Of a stretch of DNA of 64,000 bases, positions 1 to 11,146 are shown piece by piece. The stretch's first letter is position 1, and every line of letters starts with the position of its first letter. Under the pieces are notes generated by a model that was given only the letters and a program-made list of their open reading frames with translations, was not told where the DNA came from and did not search any database. The stretch is taken from contig BSBN01000888.1 in NCBI GenBank assembly GCA_027924645.1, positions 18,054,501 through 18,118,500 of the forward strand, read 5' to 3'. This stretch comes from Cunninghamia lanceolata (taxonomy: Eukaryota > Streptophyta > Pinopsida > Cupressales > Cupressaceae). Position numbers and translations under genes: made by a program.

Positions 1-136
1 TAGCCTTGAGGAATGAGAAGGTGACACTTGTCACCTTCTCCTTCCTCCTCCAATACCACTTGCAAGGGAGAGGAAGTGTGAGGGTGACAAGTATCATCCT
101 CCAATTTCATCTCAATCCTCACCTTATCCACTTGTG

Positions 137-156
137 CTCTCACACATGTGTGAGAG
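137..156. repeat. 20-bp perfect palindrome, copy 1 (element A LTR)
   Basis: CTCTCACACATGTGTGAGAG is its own reverse complement, centred on CACATGTG (E-box core). The partner LTR at about 10076-10095 has one changed base (CATATG centre). Confidence 0.85.
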
Positions 157-257
157 AACAAGTTGTGAGGTGGCATTCCCTTTCAAACCTCCATGAGGAT
201 AAGGAATGCCATATGGCATCCTCTTATTCTCTAAGAGAGCCATCTCCCTCCAAAATG

Positions 258-277
258 CTCTCACACATGTGTGAGAG
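258..277. repeat. 20-bp perfect palindrome, copy 2 (element A LTR)
   Basis: The same 20-bp palindrome recurs 121 bp after copy 1. In the other LTR the counterpart near 10196-10215 has a CACGTG centre. Confidence 0.85.
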
Positions 278-1202
278 TATTGGAGGAAAATCCCACACAA
301 TTGGGAGTCTTGGAGACCTCCCAAGTCCTCCTAGGGAAGGGATTCCCAAACTTTGGGAAGGGAGATGAGTCCTTCCCAAAGCATGACTCATCTCCCATCT
401 TATCTAATTCCAAATTTCGTCACTTTGAGTAAAACTTAGTTTAGAGTGACCAAAAGTGAGTTAACCCAAGGTTTAGTATGTCAAAATTGACCCTCGACCC
501 ATGGGTAACTACCTAGGGTAAATTTTGGGACACTAAGGTTCACCTAGGGTGTCATAAATCTACTTTAAATGGCCTAAAAAATAGAAACAATTACCAAGTG
601 GTATAAGTCACAAAAATTTATACAACACATAATATTAATTAATTAAACAAAGGGGTACTAGGCCAAAATGATAAAAATTAAATCAAGCACATAAATTAAC
701 ACTTAATTTTCAAACGTGATCGTCATCCCTCTTGGGAATGGATCGGTGTCACATGGAAATAATGTATGTGTGAATTCTACCTCCAATTTCCCATTGCGTG
801 GGAATGTAAAACCTGTACATCTCAATCAAGTGTCAATCATATCATGAATAATCATAGCCGAAGCAACTGGAATTAAATTCATGCCATGAAATACAACAAT
901 AATCATCTATAACATAATTATGAATTAAACTGCATTTTCCTATCACATGTCAAATAATCATCATCACATAAATAAGTAGAAATCACATCACAAAACATCA
1001 TCTAAAATATCTCATATGTCGGATCACAAAATAGCATCAAAATATGATCAAATCGAATCACCATAAGTCTAATCAATGTCATCAAAATCTGGAGATATAG
1101 TCAAATCTACATAATGAAAACATAGTCTCTAAAAGTCTGATAATGTCATCAACTGAGATGCATAATGATCAAAAAAAGGAAGGAAAAATAATTGGCCTCA
1201 TA

Positions 1203-1216
1203 TCCTCCCCACCCTA
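1203..1216 (-). other. Element A polypurine tract
   Basis: On the minus strand a run of the type AGGGTGGGGAGGA immediately precedes the 3' LTR. This is the plus-strand primer position for reverse transcription. Elements B and D have an equivalent purine run at the same place. Confidence 0.8.
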
Positions 1217-1219
1217 AGA

Positions 1220-1462
1220 CTAACCTTCTTCCTCGAAGTCGTGAAAAAGGTGAGGATAGAGTGCCCTCAAACTAGCTGCATCCTCCCAAGTCGTTGTGAC
1301 CTCATCATAACGATCCCACTGGACCCTAACTTGGTCCAGCTCTCGACCTCGAAGGCCCATCATCTGATGAGCCAATATGTGAATTGGCTCCAAAGATAAT
1401 TTCCCATCCGCCTCTACCTATAGAGCACTCCAGTCTAGTACGTGAGATAAATCTGATATATA
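1220..1462 (-). pseudogene. Element A chromodomain-like C-terminus
   Basis: After HISLLR the frame continues with several stops through a stretch that aligns by eye with the chromodomain of element D (46006-46200): RVQWD, TTTWEDA and LYPHLF. Chromodomains of Del/Tekay elements direct integration into heterochromatin (family knowledge). The stop is at 1220-1222, just before the polypurine tract. Confidence 0.75.
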
Positions 1463-2460
1463 TCACCTCAATAGAGAAATATGAAAGACATCGTGGATAC
1501 GTGACAAGCTAGGTGGCAACTCAAGATGATAGGCAACAAGTCCTATCCACTCTAAGATCTCAAAGGGTCCTACAAACCGTGGTGCGAGCTTAGAGCCCTT
1601 TCCATAACGGATTGGACTCTTGTGTGGCCACACTCTAAGGAATACCCTGTCACCCACTGAGAAGCTCCGATCAGTCCTCTTAGCATCGACATACTTCTTC
1701 TGTCTATCATGTGCCTCCTAAAGTCTCTACCTAATCAGTGTGACCTACTACTCCATATATTGAACTAACTCTGGACCAATGGCAACTCTGTCCTCTATCT
1801 GATCCCAACTCAATGGTGTCCTGCATGGTTTGCCATATAAAGCCTAGAAAGGAGGCATACCCAACAAGATGTGATGCCCATTATTATAGGTAAACTCAAC
1901 CAGATATAGATACTCCTCCCATCTAGATTGATGGTATATAACATACATCCAAAGTATGTCCTCCAACACCTGATTCACCCATTTTGTCTGTCCATCTGTC
2001 TCGGGATGATAAGTGGAGCTAAAGTTGAGCTGTCTGCCCAACGCCTACTGCAAGGCTCTCCAAAATACTAAAGTGAATATAGAATCCCTGTCTGAAATGA
2101 TATGGTGAGGTACTCCATGTAATCTCAGAATATCATCTAAGAATACTCTAGCCACTGCTGGCGCATTGTACATTGTGTGTACAGGTGAGAAATGTGCCAC
2201 CTTGGTCAACTTGTCAATTGTCACCATGATGGCATCATAGTGATGTGAAGACATGGAAAGGCCAATAATAAAATCCATGGAAATGGTGTCCCATTTCCAC
2301 TTTGGTATCTCATGTGGGTATAAAAGACCTACTGGATGCTAATGCTCAGCCTTGACCCTCTGGCACTCAAGGCATTTAGCAACAAACTCTACAATATCTC
2401 GTCTCATACCCACACAATGGTACAACTATCGTAGGTCAACATGTATCTTCTTCACCCCTA
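1463..2460 (-). pseudogene. Element A integrase, broken
   Basis: Core pieces are MDFIIGLSMSSHHYDAIMVT (first Asp), HHIISDRDSIF (second Asp) and [18 protein letters not shown], where the third catalytic residue, Glu in DGQTERVNQ of relatives, is Lys. The C-terminal GPY-type segment reads KLAPRFVGPFEILEWIGLVAY, followed by IHDVFHISLLR. Stops separate the pieces and the phase is constant. The zinc-binding N-terminal part (about 2340-2460) is only faintly readable. Confidence 0.87.
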
Positions 2461-2638
2461 GATGTGTTGCATATGGTGTTCTGTGAGCCTTTGATAACAC
2501 TATAGTACGTAGGTCACCTGCACAGGGTACATAGATGCACTGTCGATGATGAAGTAACCCATCTACCTCAAATGAATACCTTACAAACTTGCCCACAAGG
2601 GCCCTCTGTGAACTGATCTCTTGCTGTACCTCAAGAAA

Positions 2639-3088
2639 CTACTCATCCTCTGGCAGATGCTGCATAATGCATCCTCTCAAGTCCACACTCAGAGTCAAGG
2701 TCAAGAGCTCATGGTGCCTTTGACTCAATGTGTCAGCAACCACATTCTCCTTCCCTTTGATGTAGTGGACATTAAAGTCATACTTGCAAAGAGACTCCAT
2801 CCAACACAGCTGATGGGCATTCACATTCAGCTATGTAAAGATATACTGAAGGTTGTGATGATCTGAATGGAGCTCAAAGCGACGACCCAATAAGAAATTT
2901 CTCCAACAAACTAGAGCTTGAACCACTTCTGCTAACTCCAAGTCACGTGTGGGGTAGTTTAGCTCATGGGTCTTGAGCTTTCGCGACTCATACATGATTG
3001 CTCTACCACCTTGCATAAGTACGGCTCCCAATCCCTCAAGTGATGCATCCGTGCAAACCATAAAATCTACTACACGATCAAGAACCAC
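2639..3088 (-). pseudogene. Element A RNase H, broken
   Basis: [15 protein letters not shown] and YESRKLKTHELNYPTRDLELAEVV are RNase H motifs with the first catalytic Asp (in TDAS) and the Glu present. FELHSDHHNLQYIFT supplies the third acid. The frame is then interrupted near 2828, and a second piece holds [14 protein letters not shown], the RNase H C-terminal motif (normally ADALSRR). The two pieces are in the same phase. Confidence 0.88.
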
Positions 3089-3460
3089 TAAAATGGGAGC
3101 ACTGGTAAGACACTCCTTGAGGACCCCGAAGGCCCTCTCACACTACTTAGTCCATGAAAATCTCTTCCCTTTCCACTGAAGGGAAGTGATGAGGTGCGCT
3201 ATCTGAGAAAAACCCTCAACAAAGTGATGGTAATAACTAGCTAATCCCATAAAACTCTTGACCTATGGCACACTGGTGGGTGCTGGCCAATCTCTGATAG
3301 CCCTGATCTTTGATGGATCTACTGAGATTCCATCACTAGATAGGATATGCCCCAAATACTCTACCTCTGTCCTAAGAAATGCACACTTCGCCAAGTTCCC
3401 CTAAAGATTATGCTCCCTCAAACACTGTAGAACCTGACGTAGGTGCTCCTCATGCTCCTC

Positions 3461-4195
3461 CTAGGTCTGTGAATAGATCAAAATGTCATTGAGGAAAATA
3501 ATCATGAACTGATCTAAGTAGGTATGGAACACCCCATTCATGAGACTCATGAACACTACAAGGGCATTTGTCAAGCTGAAGGGGACCACAGTGAACTCAT
3601 AGTGGCCATATCGAGTACAAAAGGTAATCTTATGGATGTCCACCTCTGTGATACGTAACTGATGATATCTGGACTTTGGGTCAATCTTAGAGAACACCTT
3701 GGCATCCTGTATTTGATCAAATAGATTGTCAATCCTGGGCAGAGGATAACGGATCCTCACCGTCACCTTATTCAACTACCTATAATCCATGCACAATCAA
3801 ACATACCCATTCTTCTTCTTCACAAAGATGACAGGAGCGCCCCAAGGTGAAATGCTCGGTCGGATGTGCCCCTTCTCGAGCAAGTCCTCAAGCTGTAACT
3901 TGCGCTCTGTGCGGTCATGTGTGGTCATCCTGTAGGGTGCATGAGACACAAGCTCAATATGCGGCACTAAGTTAATGTGAAAGTCTACCTCACAACGGGG
4001 TGGAATCCCCGGTAACTCCACTGGAAACACATTGACAAACTCTCTAAGGATGGGATGATCATTCAAGGATGCCTCAGGCTCATCATGTGATCTATCGCTC
4101 ACTATGATGGTGAACATTTGGCATCCGTTCTGCATGCATTGCTTAAGCTGCTGAGCGGATATCATATGCATTGTTGTGGGCTTCTGCATGCCCAC
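3461..4195 (-). pseudogene. Element A reverse transcriptase, broken
   Basis: Two in-phase open pieces (4195-3797 and 3775-3461) are separated by a stop. The first has the RT entry motifs: [21 protein letters not shown]. The second has [32 protein letters not shown] and the active-site loop FLNDILIYS. The family loop is normally F(V/L)DDIL, so the first catalytic Asp is Asn here, as a G-to-A change of the coding strand would give. Confidence 0.9.
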
Positions 4196-4420
4196 TATCT
4201 CAACTGATGTACCTTGATCGTCTAAGCAGCTAATTGCCTTTCAGCGACAATCTAGCTTGGCTCGATGAGCCGCAAGCTAGTCCATACCCAACACCACATT
4301 GTAGGATCCTAATGTCATAAATCTAAGGTAACATACTATTGTAAAGGGTCCCAAAGAAATCTCGCAGTTGTGGACTAAGGCATCTATTGCCATCTTGGCC
4401 CCTGAGGCCAACTCAACCAC

Positions 4421-4618
4421 TCAACTATCACCCTGCCTAGAGGCCACCAGCCTGTAATGCTCCACTAATGATGTAGATATGAAAGAGTCAGTAGCACCTG
4501 AATCAAAGAGAATAGAAATGGGGATTTCCCCTATCATACTTGACGTCTCAATCACTAACGCCTGAAAATCAGCCTGACAGTTATCAACCGCTGTGAACAT
4601 ACAGTGGGACCTACCCAC
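4421..4618 (-). pseudogene. Element A aspartic protease fragment
   Basis: A retropepsin-like segment. LFDSGATDSFIS carries the single catalytic Asp of a Ty3 protease subunit, preceded by an AVDN motif typical of the gag-protease linker in this lineage. The frame closes at the stop near 4421, after GDS. It would have processed the polyprotein in virus-like particles. Confidence 0.85.
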
Positions 4619-4659
4619 ATCTAAAATAGTATGCTCAAATCATCCTGCATGAGGCTCTC

Positions 4660-6108
4660 CCCCTACTATAAATCCCTGTGGACACTCTCTAGCTAGGTGT
4701 CCTGCTCCACCACATACATAACATGGGCCCCTAGCCTGTACCTATCCAATCTGAGTCCTACTTGACTGCTGTTGTCTTGATCTACTAGTGGACCCATGTG
4801 AGCCCCTATATGACTACTATGACCTCATAGGTCTTGCATGTGGTCCATGTTGCCTCTGATCTCTATGTGAGCCCTGTTGCTACCAACCTCTATTATGCCC
4901 CCCATGTGCCCTCTACTTTGTCCTAGGTCTCTGCTGCTGCTGTGGCTACTGCTTCTGTGGGGGCCTAGGAGGTAAGGGTGCGGAACTAAATCCTCTCCTA
5001 TGAGGTGGCTATGATGGTCTACAGAAACTCTGTTGATGTCCCTTTTGCCCATGATCCTAAAACTGAGGGCATGAACTCTGCCCTCATCCGTGTATCTCCT
5101 TAGTGATATATGCCTTCTCAGTAGCATCACTCAAAGTTTGGGGGTCTGCCATGCAAATAGGCCCTGCTATGCTATGGTTCAGTCCTCTGATAAACTTATG
5201 AACATGACTTTCTCATCATGGAGATACTCCACATATCAAGACAACTCAGTAAATCTACCCTCATACTATGCCACTATAAGTCCTCTCTGCTGAAGGTCAT
5301 GAAAGTCATCTATGTGATGCTTCCTGTAATGATCTGATAAGTATCACGCATTGAAGCACTCAATGAAGGTCTCCCATGTGAAAGCATCTAAAGATAGGTG
5401 ACGCTTGCACTCTTCAGTGCGCCACCGGGTAGTTGCTGCATCTCGCAACAGGTGTACTAGTACATGAGCCTTTCTGTTGCCCTCATAAGGATGCAACGAG
5501 AAGCATCTATCTAAGCTAATGAGCCAGGCCTTTGCCTTAGCTCCCTCTATGGTTGCAATGAAAATAGGAGAGTTCAGCCTCAACAAATCCCTAATGGGAT
5601 CTCCTCTGTCTCTATGCCCTCTGATAGGCTCAGCTGTGTAATAGTCATAAGGCCTGTGAACAATGTTCTCTACTTGTACTACCTCATCATGCCTAGCATG
5701 ACATGGAGGGCTCTTGCTACGGGCCCTGTTGGCTGAACCAACCTCCTCTACCGTTGTCTTTGGCACCTCAACATAAGGCTCCACACGTGGTGCCCCTCGC
5801 GGCTCAACACAGGGCTCCACACATGGCTCGACACGAGACTTTGTTTGTGGTTCCACGTGTGGCTCCTCTCGTAGATCCTCGCAGGGCTCGACATGTGACT
5901 CTATGCATAGCTCAACTACAGCCAGTGGAAGCCTATCTAGAACTGCCTATAAAGCCTGTAATATCTGTGGCCCAATATCTGGTAGGACCGGTGATGCCTA
6001 CGGTGCATGTAGGATCAGTTGATCTTGTCCCTCAGCTGAAGAGTCACTGTGCATCTCGGGGGGTGGAGTGTAGCGAGACTGCACTCGCCGAACTCGTCAA
6101 GGAGGCAT
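4660..6108 (-). pseudogene. Element A gag (capsid/nucleocapsid), broken
   Basis: The N-terminal part holds a Val-Glu-Pro repeat stretch (about 5760-5900). The Ty3 gag core follows, recognisable from the WLISLDRCF, HPYEGN and WETFIECFNA motifs, and it ends at an in-frame TGA at 5344 where an Arg codon (CGA) is expected. Downstream the frame continues as FHDLQ and then changes by -1 at about 5200-5206 into a segment reading HKFIRGLNH. A zinc knuckle of pattern C-x2-C-x4-H-x4-C (CYVCGGAGHLARECP) lies at about 4690-4731. Capsid and nucleocapsid roles follow from the family. The -1 shift also occurs at the equivalent place in element B. Confidence 0.88.
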
Positions 6109-6190
6109 CCTACAAAAATGAGACAACCACAAATTAATCAAAGTTGTAGAAATAATAATGTATCCTAAACAAGCCTAGTGTTTAAACTTA

Positions 6191-6203
6191 GGCTCAGATA
6201 CCA
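6191..6203 (-). other. Element A primer binding site (tRNA-iMet type)
   Basis: The minus strand reads TGGTATCTGAGCC, separated from the LTR end by two bases. It matches the plant initiator-tRNA site TGGTATCAGAGCC with one mismatch. Confidence 0.88.
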
Positions 6204-7570
6204 AATGTCATGCCCACATTTCTCATGTGGTTAGGACACACAACACACGTGTCATGTCCACATTCCCCATGTGGTCATGACACGAATTACGAAAAAAATT
6301 TCTACCTATCCCTAGGAACCCCCTCGTACACGTCTATGTGCTCGGTGGCAATACGCATAAGGCATAAACATGTCAACATAGTTTAGGGAGGTGCGTTGTC
6401 CCACGCAGTCCCCTGTGTGATGATAGTTGTCTAGGGATTATGCGACATGAAGTGTGTCACTTTTAGGGTTACATTGATTTTAATCTAAACCCTAAGTTTC
6501 CTAGGTGTGAAGATGATTCAGCCAGCTTCGAAAGCTAACCCTAACTCAGGTTGAAATGCAATTGAATTAATGATTAAGAAATAGTGGCATGATGGGTGCA
6601 TGATTAAAGTGGAATGGTTAAATAAAAATTAATAAAATATTGTAAAATTAAAACCCTAGAAATCTATGAAAAATTCAATAGCATAACGTATTTTCAATAA
6701 TCACATTAAAATTTTAAAATAAAACACCAATATGAAATTAAACAAAAATTTAAAAATAAAAATTTAAACTTAAGAAAAAATTTAAAACAAATTAAAATAA
6801 TAGAATAAATACCCTGCCAAGGTCAAATAAATTCACTTTGCAAAAAGAATAAAAAATTGAGATAATATAATAAAATAATAACAAACACCAAATTGGATTT
6901 TAAATTGGAGTCCGTTAATAAATATCATTTCGGCATTACATTTACTAATGAACTCAGAATAATGGAGAAGGGAAGAGATTAAAATACTCATTCCTGTAAA
7001 ATAATAGTAAAATTGATAAACAATTAAGAATGATAAAATCACGCTAGGAAAAAAATAAAATAATTATACCAACCAAAATGAATTTAATAGAAATGGAATA
7101 TACTTCCCAATTTAAACAAATCTCAATCCCTCCAAAATAAAACTAGTCCACAAGGCAAATAGAAAGGAAAATGCAAAATCCCATCTAAAATTAATAAATA
7201 CATTGAGAGACAAGAATTAAAATGCAAGGGCAAAAATAGAGAGTAAAAAGAAAAAAGAATTAAAACATTCTCCTCACAAATCTCCTCCTAATAAAACAAT
7301 TGGTCTTCAAATTAAAAGCCCTAATTTCATTTTAAAATTAGCTCTCTACAAAAAAACCCTAAGTTATATTTTATAGTTTTCTCTCCCTTTGTTTCCCTAA
7401 TCCCCTAACTCATTCATTCCTTGTTTCCATCTTGTTTTGCTTTGCCTTTTGTTTTGCAAGTTAGGGTTTGTAAAGAACCATGGAAACCATGAATGAAGCT
7501 TGCTACTACCTCTCACAAAGGTATACACAACAAGGTTATTCTTATATATATCTATTTTTTTTTGTGACAG

Positions 7571-7574
<4 letters not shown>

Positions 7575-7628
<54 letters not shown>
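7575..7628. repeat. (AT)n microsatellite
   Basis: About 27 uninterrupted AT dinucleotides inside the element A LTR. The Tyr-Ile frames crossing it are artefacts. Confidence 0.97.
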
Positions 7629-7630
<2 letters not shown>

Positions 7631-7879
7631 AAGTTTATACAAAATGTATATGTTAAGGTTGTTTTCTTGTTGCAGGGTCGAACGAGTAAGAGGGGACCAA
7701 ATAGCATTCGACAAGGGTGAGGGATGTCACAGAGGAGAAGCGGAATGGTCATGGCAGTGAGGGAGGTTGCAGAAACTGCTAAGGGGGCGGCATGGTACAG
7801 TGGGGCCGTGGAGGGTGCAGATCTCAGGAGCGTGGGGAACAGTGGTGATAGCAGTGCTGCAGATCTAAGACATAAATGG

Positions 7880-7945
7880 TGGGGAGGGGGTCGAAACCCC
7901 CACCCACACCCTTGGGTGTGGCTGGGGGTTTCGACCCCCTCCCCA
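7880..7945. repeat. GC-rich inverted repeat (hairpin) in element A LTR
   Basis: Arms 7880-7911 and 7914-7945 are complementary at 31 of 32 positions with a 2-base loop. Each arm contains GGGGAGGGGGTCGAAACCCC, itself partly self-complementary. A similar hairpin sits in both element B LTRs. Confidence 0.9.
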
Positions 7946-8104
7946 CACCCTAACTATCAAAAGGGTGGTGGCGGGACTGTGGTGGGCGCCAACACCCACC
8001 ATAGCCCCTCAGTTGTTTTTTTTTTATTATCTTTCTTTTTGTGTGCGAAGAAATGGCTGCAGACAGTCCGACCAAAATAGATTCCTTTTTACAGTAGTTT
8101 CTTG

Positions 8105-8213
<109 letters not shown>

Positions 8214-8294
8214 TCATATTTTCCCTTAAAGTTTATTCAATAATATCCCAGTGTATATGCATCTTTCCAATCCTTTTTTTTATTTTATATTTAT

Positions 8295-8346
8295 ACATAT
8301 ATGTATACACTTATATATATACATATATACATACATATATATATAT

Positions 8347-8399
<53 letters not shown>

Positions 8400-8402
8400 C
8401 AT
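8295..8402. repeat. Compound TA/TACA microsatellite
   Basis: Interrupted runs of TA with ATACAT steps, in the same LTR. Confidence 0.85.
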
Positions 8403-11146
8403 CACAATATATAACTTCTGTATTTTCTTCTATTTTAGCATATACACAAGGAATAAAAAACATTTAAACAACAACTAGATTAACGAACAAGGATGTATAT
8501 ATATATACTCACTACACTAGTCTCTCTCATAACAATGGTTAATTTACTGAAGTACTAAATTTTAGTTTTAAAAATATGAAATAATCAGTAGCATTCTTTT
8601 TTTATTTTTATTTTTTTTTGAAATCATAAAAATACGTAGATGACCCTATTTTTTTTTGAAATGATAATATAAGGTAGAAATACATTTCATTCAAATTTCT
8701 ATCAACCTATCTCTCATAACAGCAACTATGACATGGTAGTCTCAATACATTATAGCAGAAATAATACATTAAATCTCCCTATCATATTTTCTCATATGCA
8801 GTAAGGCATAAACAACAACTAATAAAATGAAACTGTTAATGCAACAAAGTAGATAACTAATCTCAAATTCCTCTTTCTTGTATGCAATAAAAATTCATTT
8901 AACAACACTCATATATATATATTTTTAAGGAAAACATGACAGAAGTATATAAAATTTCTCATGCATTTCTCAAACTATAAACTCACAACTTAGAGAATAA
9001 ACAACTTTCAAACAAAATAAAAAGATTGTTTACATTTCAATACTTTTTATAGCCAATTCCAAGGGCATAAAACTTGACAAAAATAAATACAATAGGGCCA
9101 CAAAGGCCATGGCTCAAACAACCAACAACATAACTATAGAAACACAACACTCGACTCCTCTCTAACTCCATTTCTTCATTTAAACACCTGTAATAATTAC
9201 ACAAGGAGGAAAAACCTAGCCACTTCGAAATGCCATCCTCCCTACCGTAGACCTGCAAGTGGGTCACCCTCAAGCTAGGGAGGTAGGAATTCACATGGAT
9301 ACAAACACACCACAACAAGCATCAAGTAACAACAACACAAAAATGAAACCCTAAGGATAAACACATAACACAACTCATGAAAATGAGTTTGATGGGGTTA
9401 GGGAATGGACCCCTCTACTTCAAAGGCCACACCAAAATACCAAAATACCAAGTCTCATGGCATCAAGCCAAAACCTCCAAAACCATAACTCCTCAAATAT
9501 CTCAAAATAAGCTTCCATGGCACTCTTGCCATACAAATAATCTCCACAACAAGTAAGAAGCCCTCAAGGCATAAATAACATAAATATGGTAGTGACCTCA
9601 AGGAGGTTCATTTCCCCTACCCCAACAAGTTGAGCCTTACCTCCAAATAGAGGTGCTCTCACCAAACTCCCATCCCACACAATAAAATGAAACAACAACA
9701 AACAAAACTACAAACACATCACAATAAATAAGGAAAGGTAAAGAACATAGTCAAGAGGCTTATCTTCAAAATCCCAATAACGGAAGCACCTTTGGTGATG
9801 ACCTCCAAGCTTCTCCAAACCTTCCAATCTCCAATAATTCCTCTAACTTTCCCAAAATTGTTCAAAAATAGAAAGAAACTCCAAAATGCAAGAACCCCAC
9901 ACTCCTCAACAAGAGGAGGTAATATAGGCCATCATTTTTGGCCTTGAGGAATGAGAAGGTGACAATTGTCACCTTGTCCTTCCTCCTCCAATGCCACTTG
10001 CAAGGGAGAGGAAGTGTGAGGGTGACAAGTTGCATCCTCCAATTCCATCTCAATCTTCACCTTATCCACTTGTGCTCTCACATATGTGTGAGAGAACAAG
10101 TGGTGAGGTGGCATTCCCTTTCAAACCTCCATGAGGATAAGGGATGCCATATGGCATCCTCTTATTCTCTAAGAGAGCCATCTCCCTCCAAGATGCTCTC
10201 ACACGTGTGTGAGAGTCTTGGAGGAAGATCCCACACACTTGGGAGTCTTGGAGACCTCCCAAGTCCTCGTAGGGAAGGGATTCCCAAACTTTGGGAAGCG
10301 ATATGAGTCTTTCCCAAAGCATGACTCATCTACCACCTTATCTAATTTCAAATTTCGTCACTTTGACTGAACTTTAGTTTAGAGTGACCAAAAGTGAGTT
10401 AACCTAAGGTTTAGTTAGTCAAAATTAACCCTAGACCCATGGGTAACCACCTAGGGTAAATTTTGGGACACTAAGGTTCTCCTAGGGTGTCATAAATCCA
10501 CTTTAAATGGCCTCAAAAATTAAAAAAAATAATTACCAATTGGCATAAGTCAATAAAACTTATACAACAAATAATATTAGTTAATTAATTAAAGGGGTAC
10601 TAGGCCAAAATGATAAAAATTAAATAAAGCACTTAAATCAACACTCAATTTTCAAACGTGATCCTCATCCCTCTTGGGAATGGATCGGTGTCATAGGGAA
10701 ATAACATCTGTGTGAATTCTACCTCCAATTTCCCATGGCCTGGGAATGTAAAACCTACACATCTCAATCAAGTGTCAATCATATCATGAATAATCATAGC
10801 CGAAGCAACTGGAATTAAATTCATACCATCGAATACAACAATAATCATCTATAACATAATTCTGAATTAAACTGCATTTTCCTATGACATGTCAAATAAT
10901 CATCATCACATAAATAACTAGAAATCACATCACAAAACATCATCTAATATATCTCGTATGTCGGATCACAAAATAGCATCAAAATATGATCAAATCAAAT
11001 CACCATAAGTCTAATCAATGTCATATCAAAATCAGTAGATATAATCAAATCTGCATAATGAAACCATAGTCTCTAAAAGTCTGATAATGTCATCAACTAA
11101 GATGCATAATGATGAAAATAAGGAAGGAAAAATAATTGGCCTCACA

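Larger units (their letters stand above)
1..1202 (-). repeat. Element A 3' LTR, partial
   Basis: This is the U3-side portion of the 3' LTR, truncated by the window start. It is homologous to 9942-11146 of the 5' LTR. The terminal dinucleotide at the internal junction reads TA on the plus strand (1201-1202) where the partner LTR has CA (11145-11146), so one LTR end has a C-to-T change. Short open frames in it are not genes. Confidence 0.92.
1220..6108 (-). pseudogene. Element A gag-pol, decayed
   Basis: This was one long gag-pol reading frame. It begins at an ATG at 6108, continues in one frame to about 5206, shifts by -1, and then stays in one frame to a stop at 1220-1222. Many in-frame stops break it. 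The first is the fourth codon (TGA where a CGA is likely), and another follows the gag core near 5344. The domains in order are gag with repeated V-E-P motifs, a CCHC knuckle (about 4690-4731), an aspartic protease with DSGATDS, RT, RNase H, integrase and a chromodomain-like tail. RT has FLNDIL where the family has F(V/L)DD, and integrase has DGQTK where DGQTE is expected, so two catalytic acids are lost. It cannot encode a working polyprotein. Confidence 0.9.

Noticed and set aside
6..368. 120-codon open frame repeated at 9938-10306
   Set aside because: It is a chance open frame in the element A LTR present in both copies, with no homology and substitutions that ignore codon structure.
4825..5130. 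101-codon frame in the gag region of element A
   Set aside because: It is in the wrong phase: the gag protein continues in the neighbouring frame after the -1 shift.
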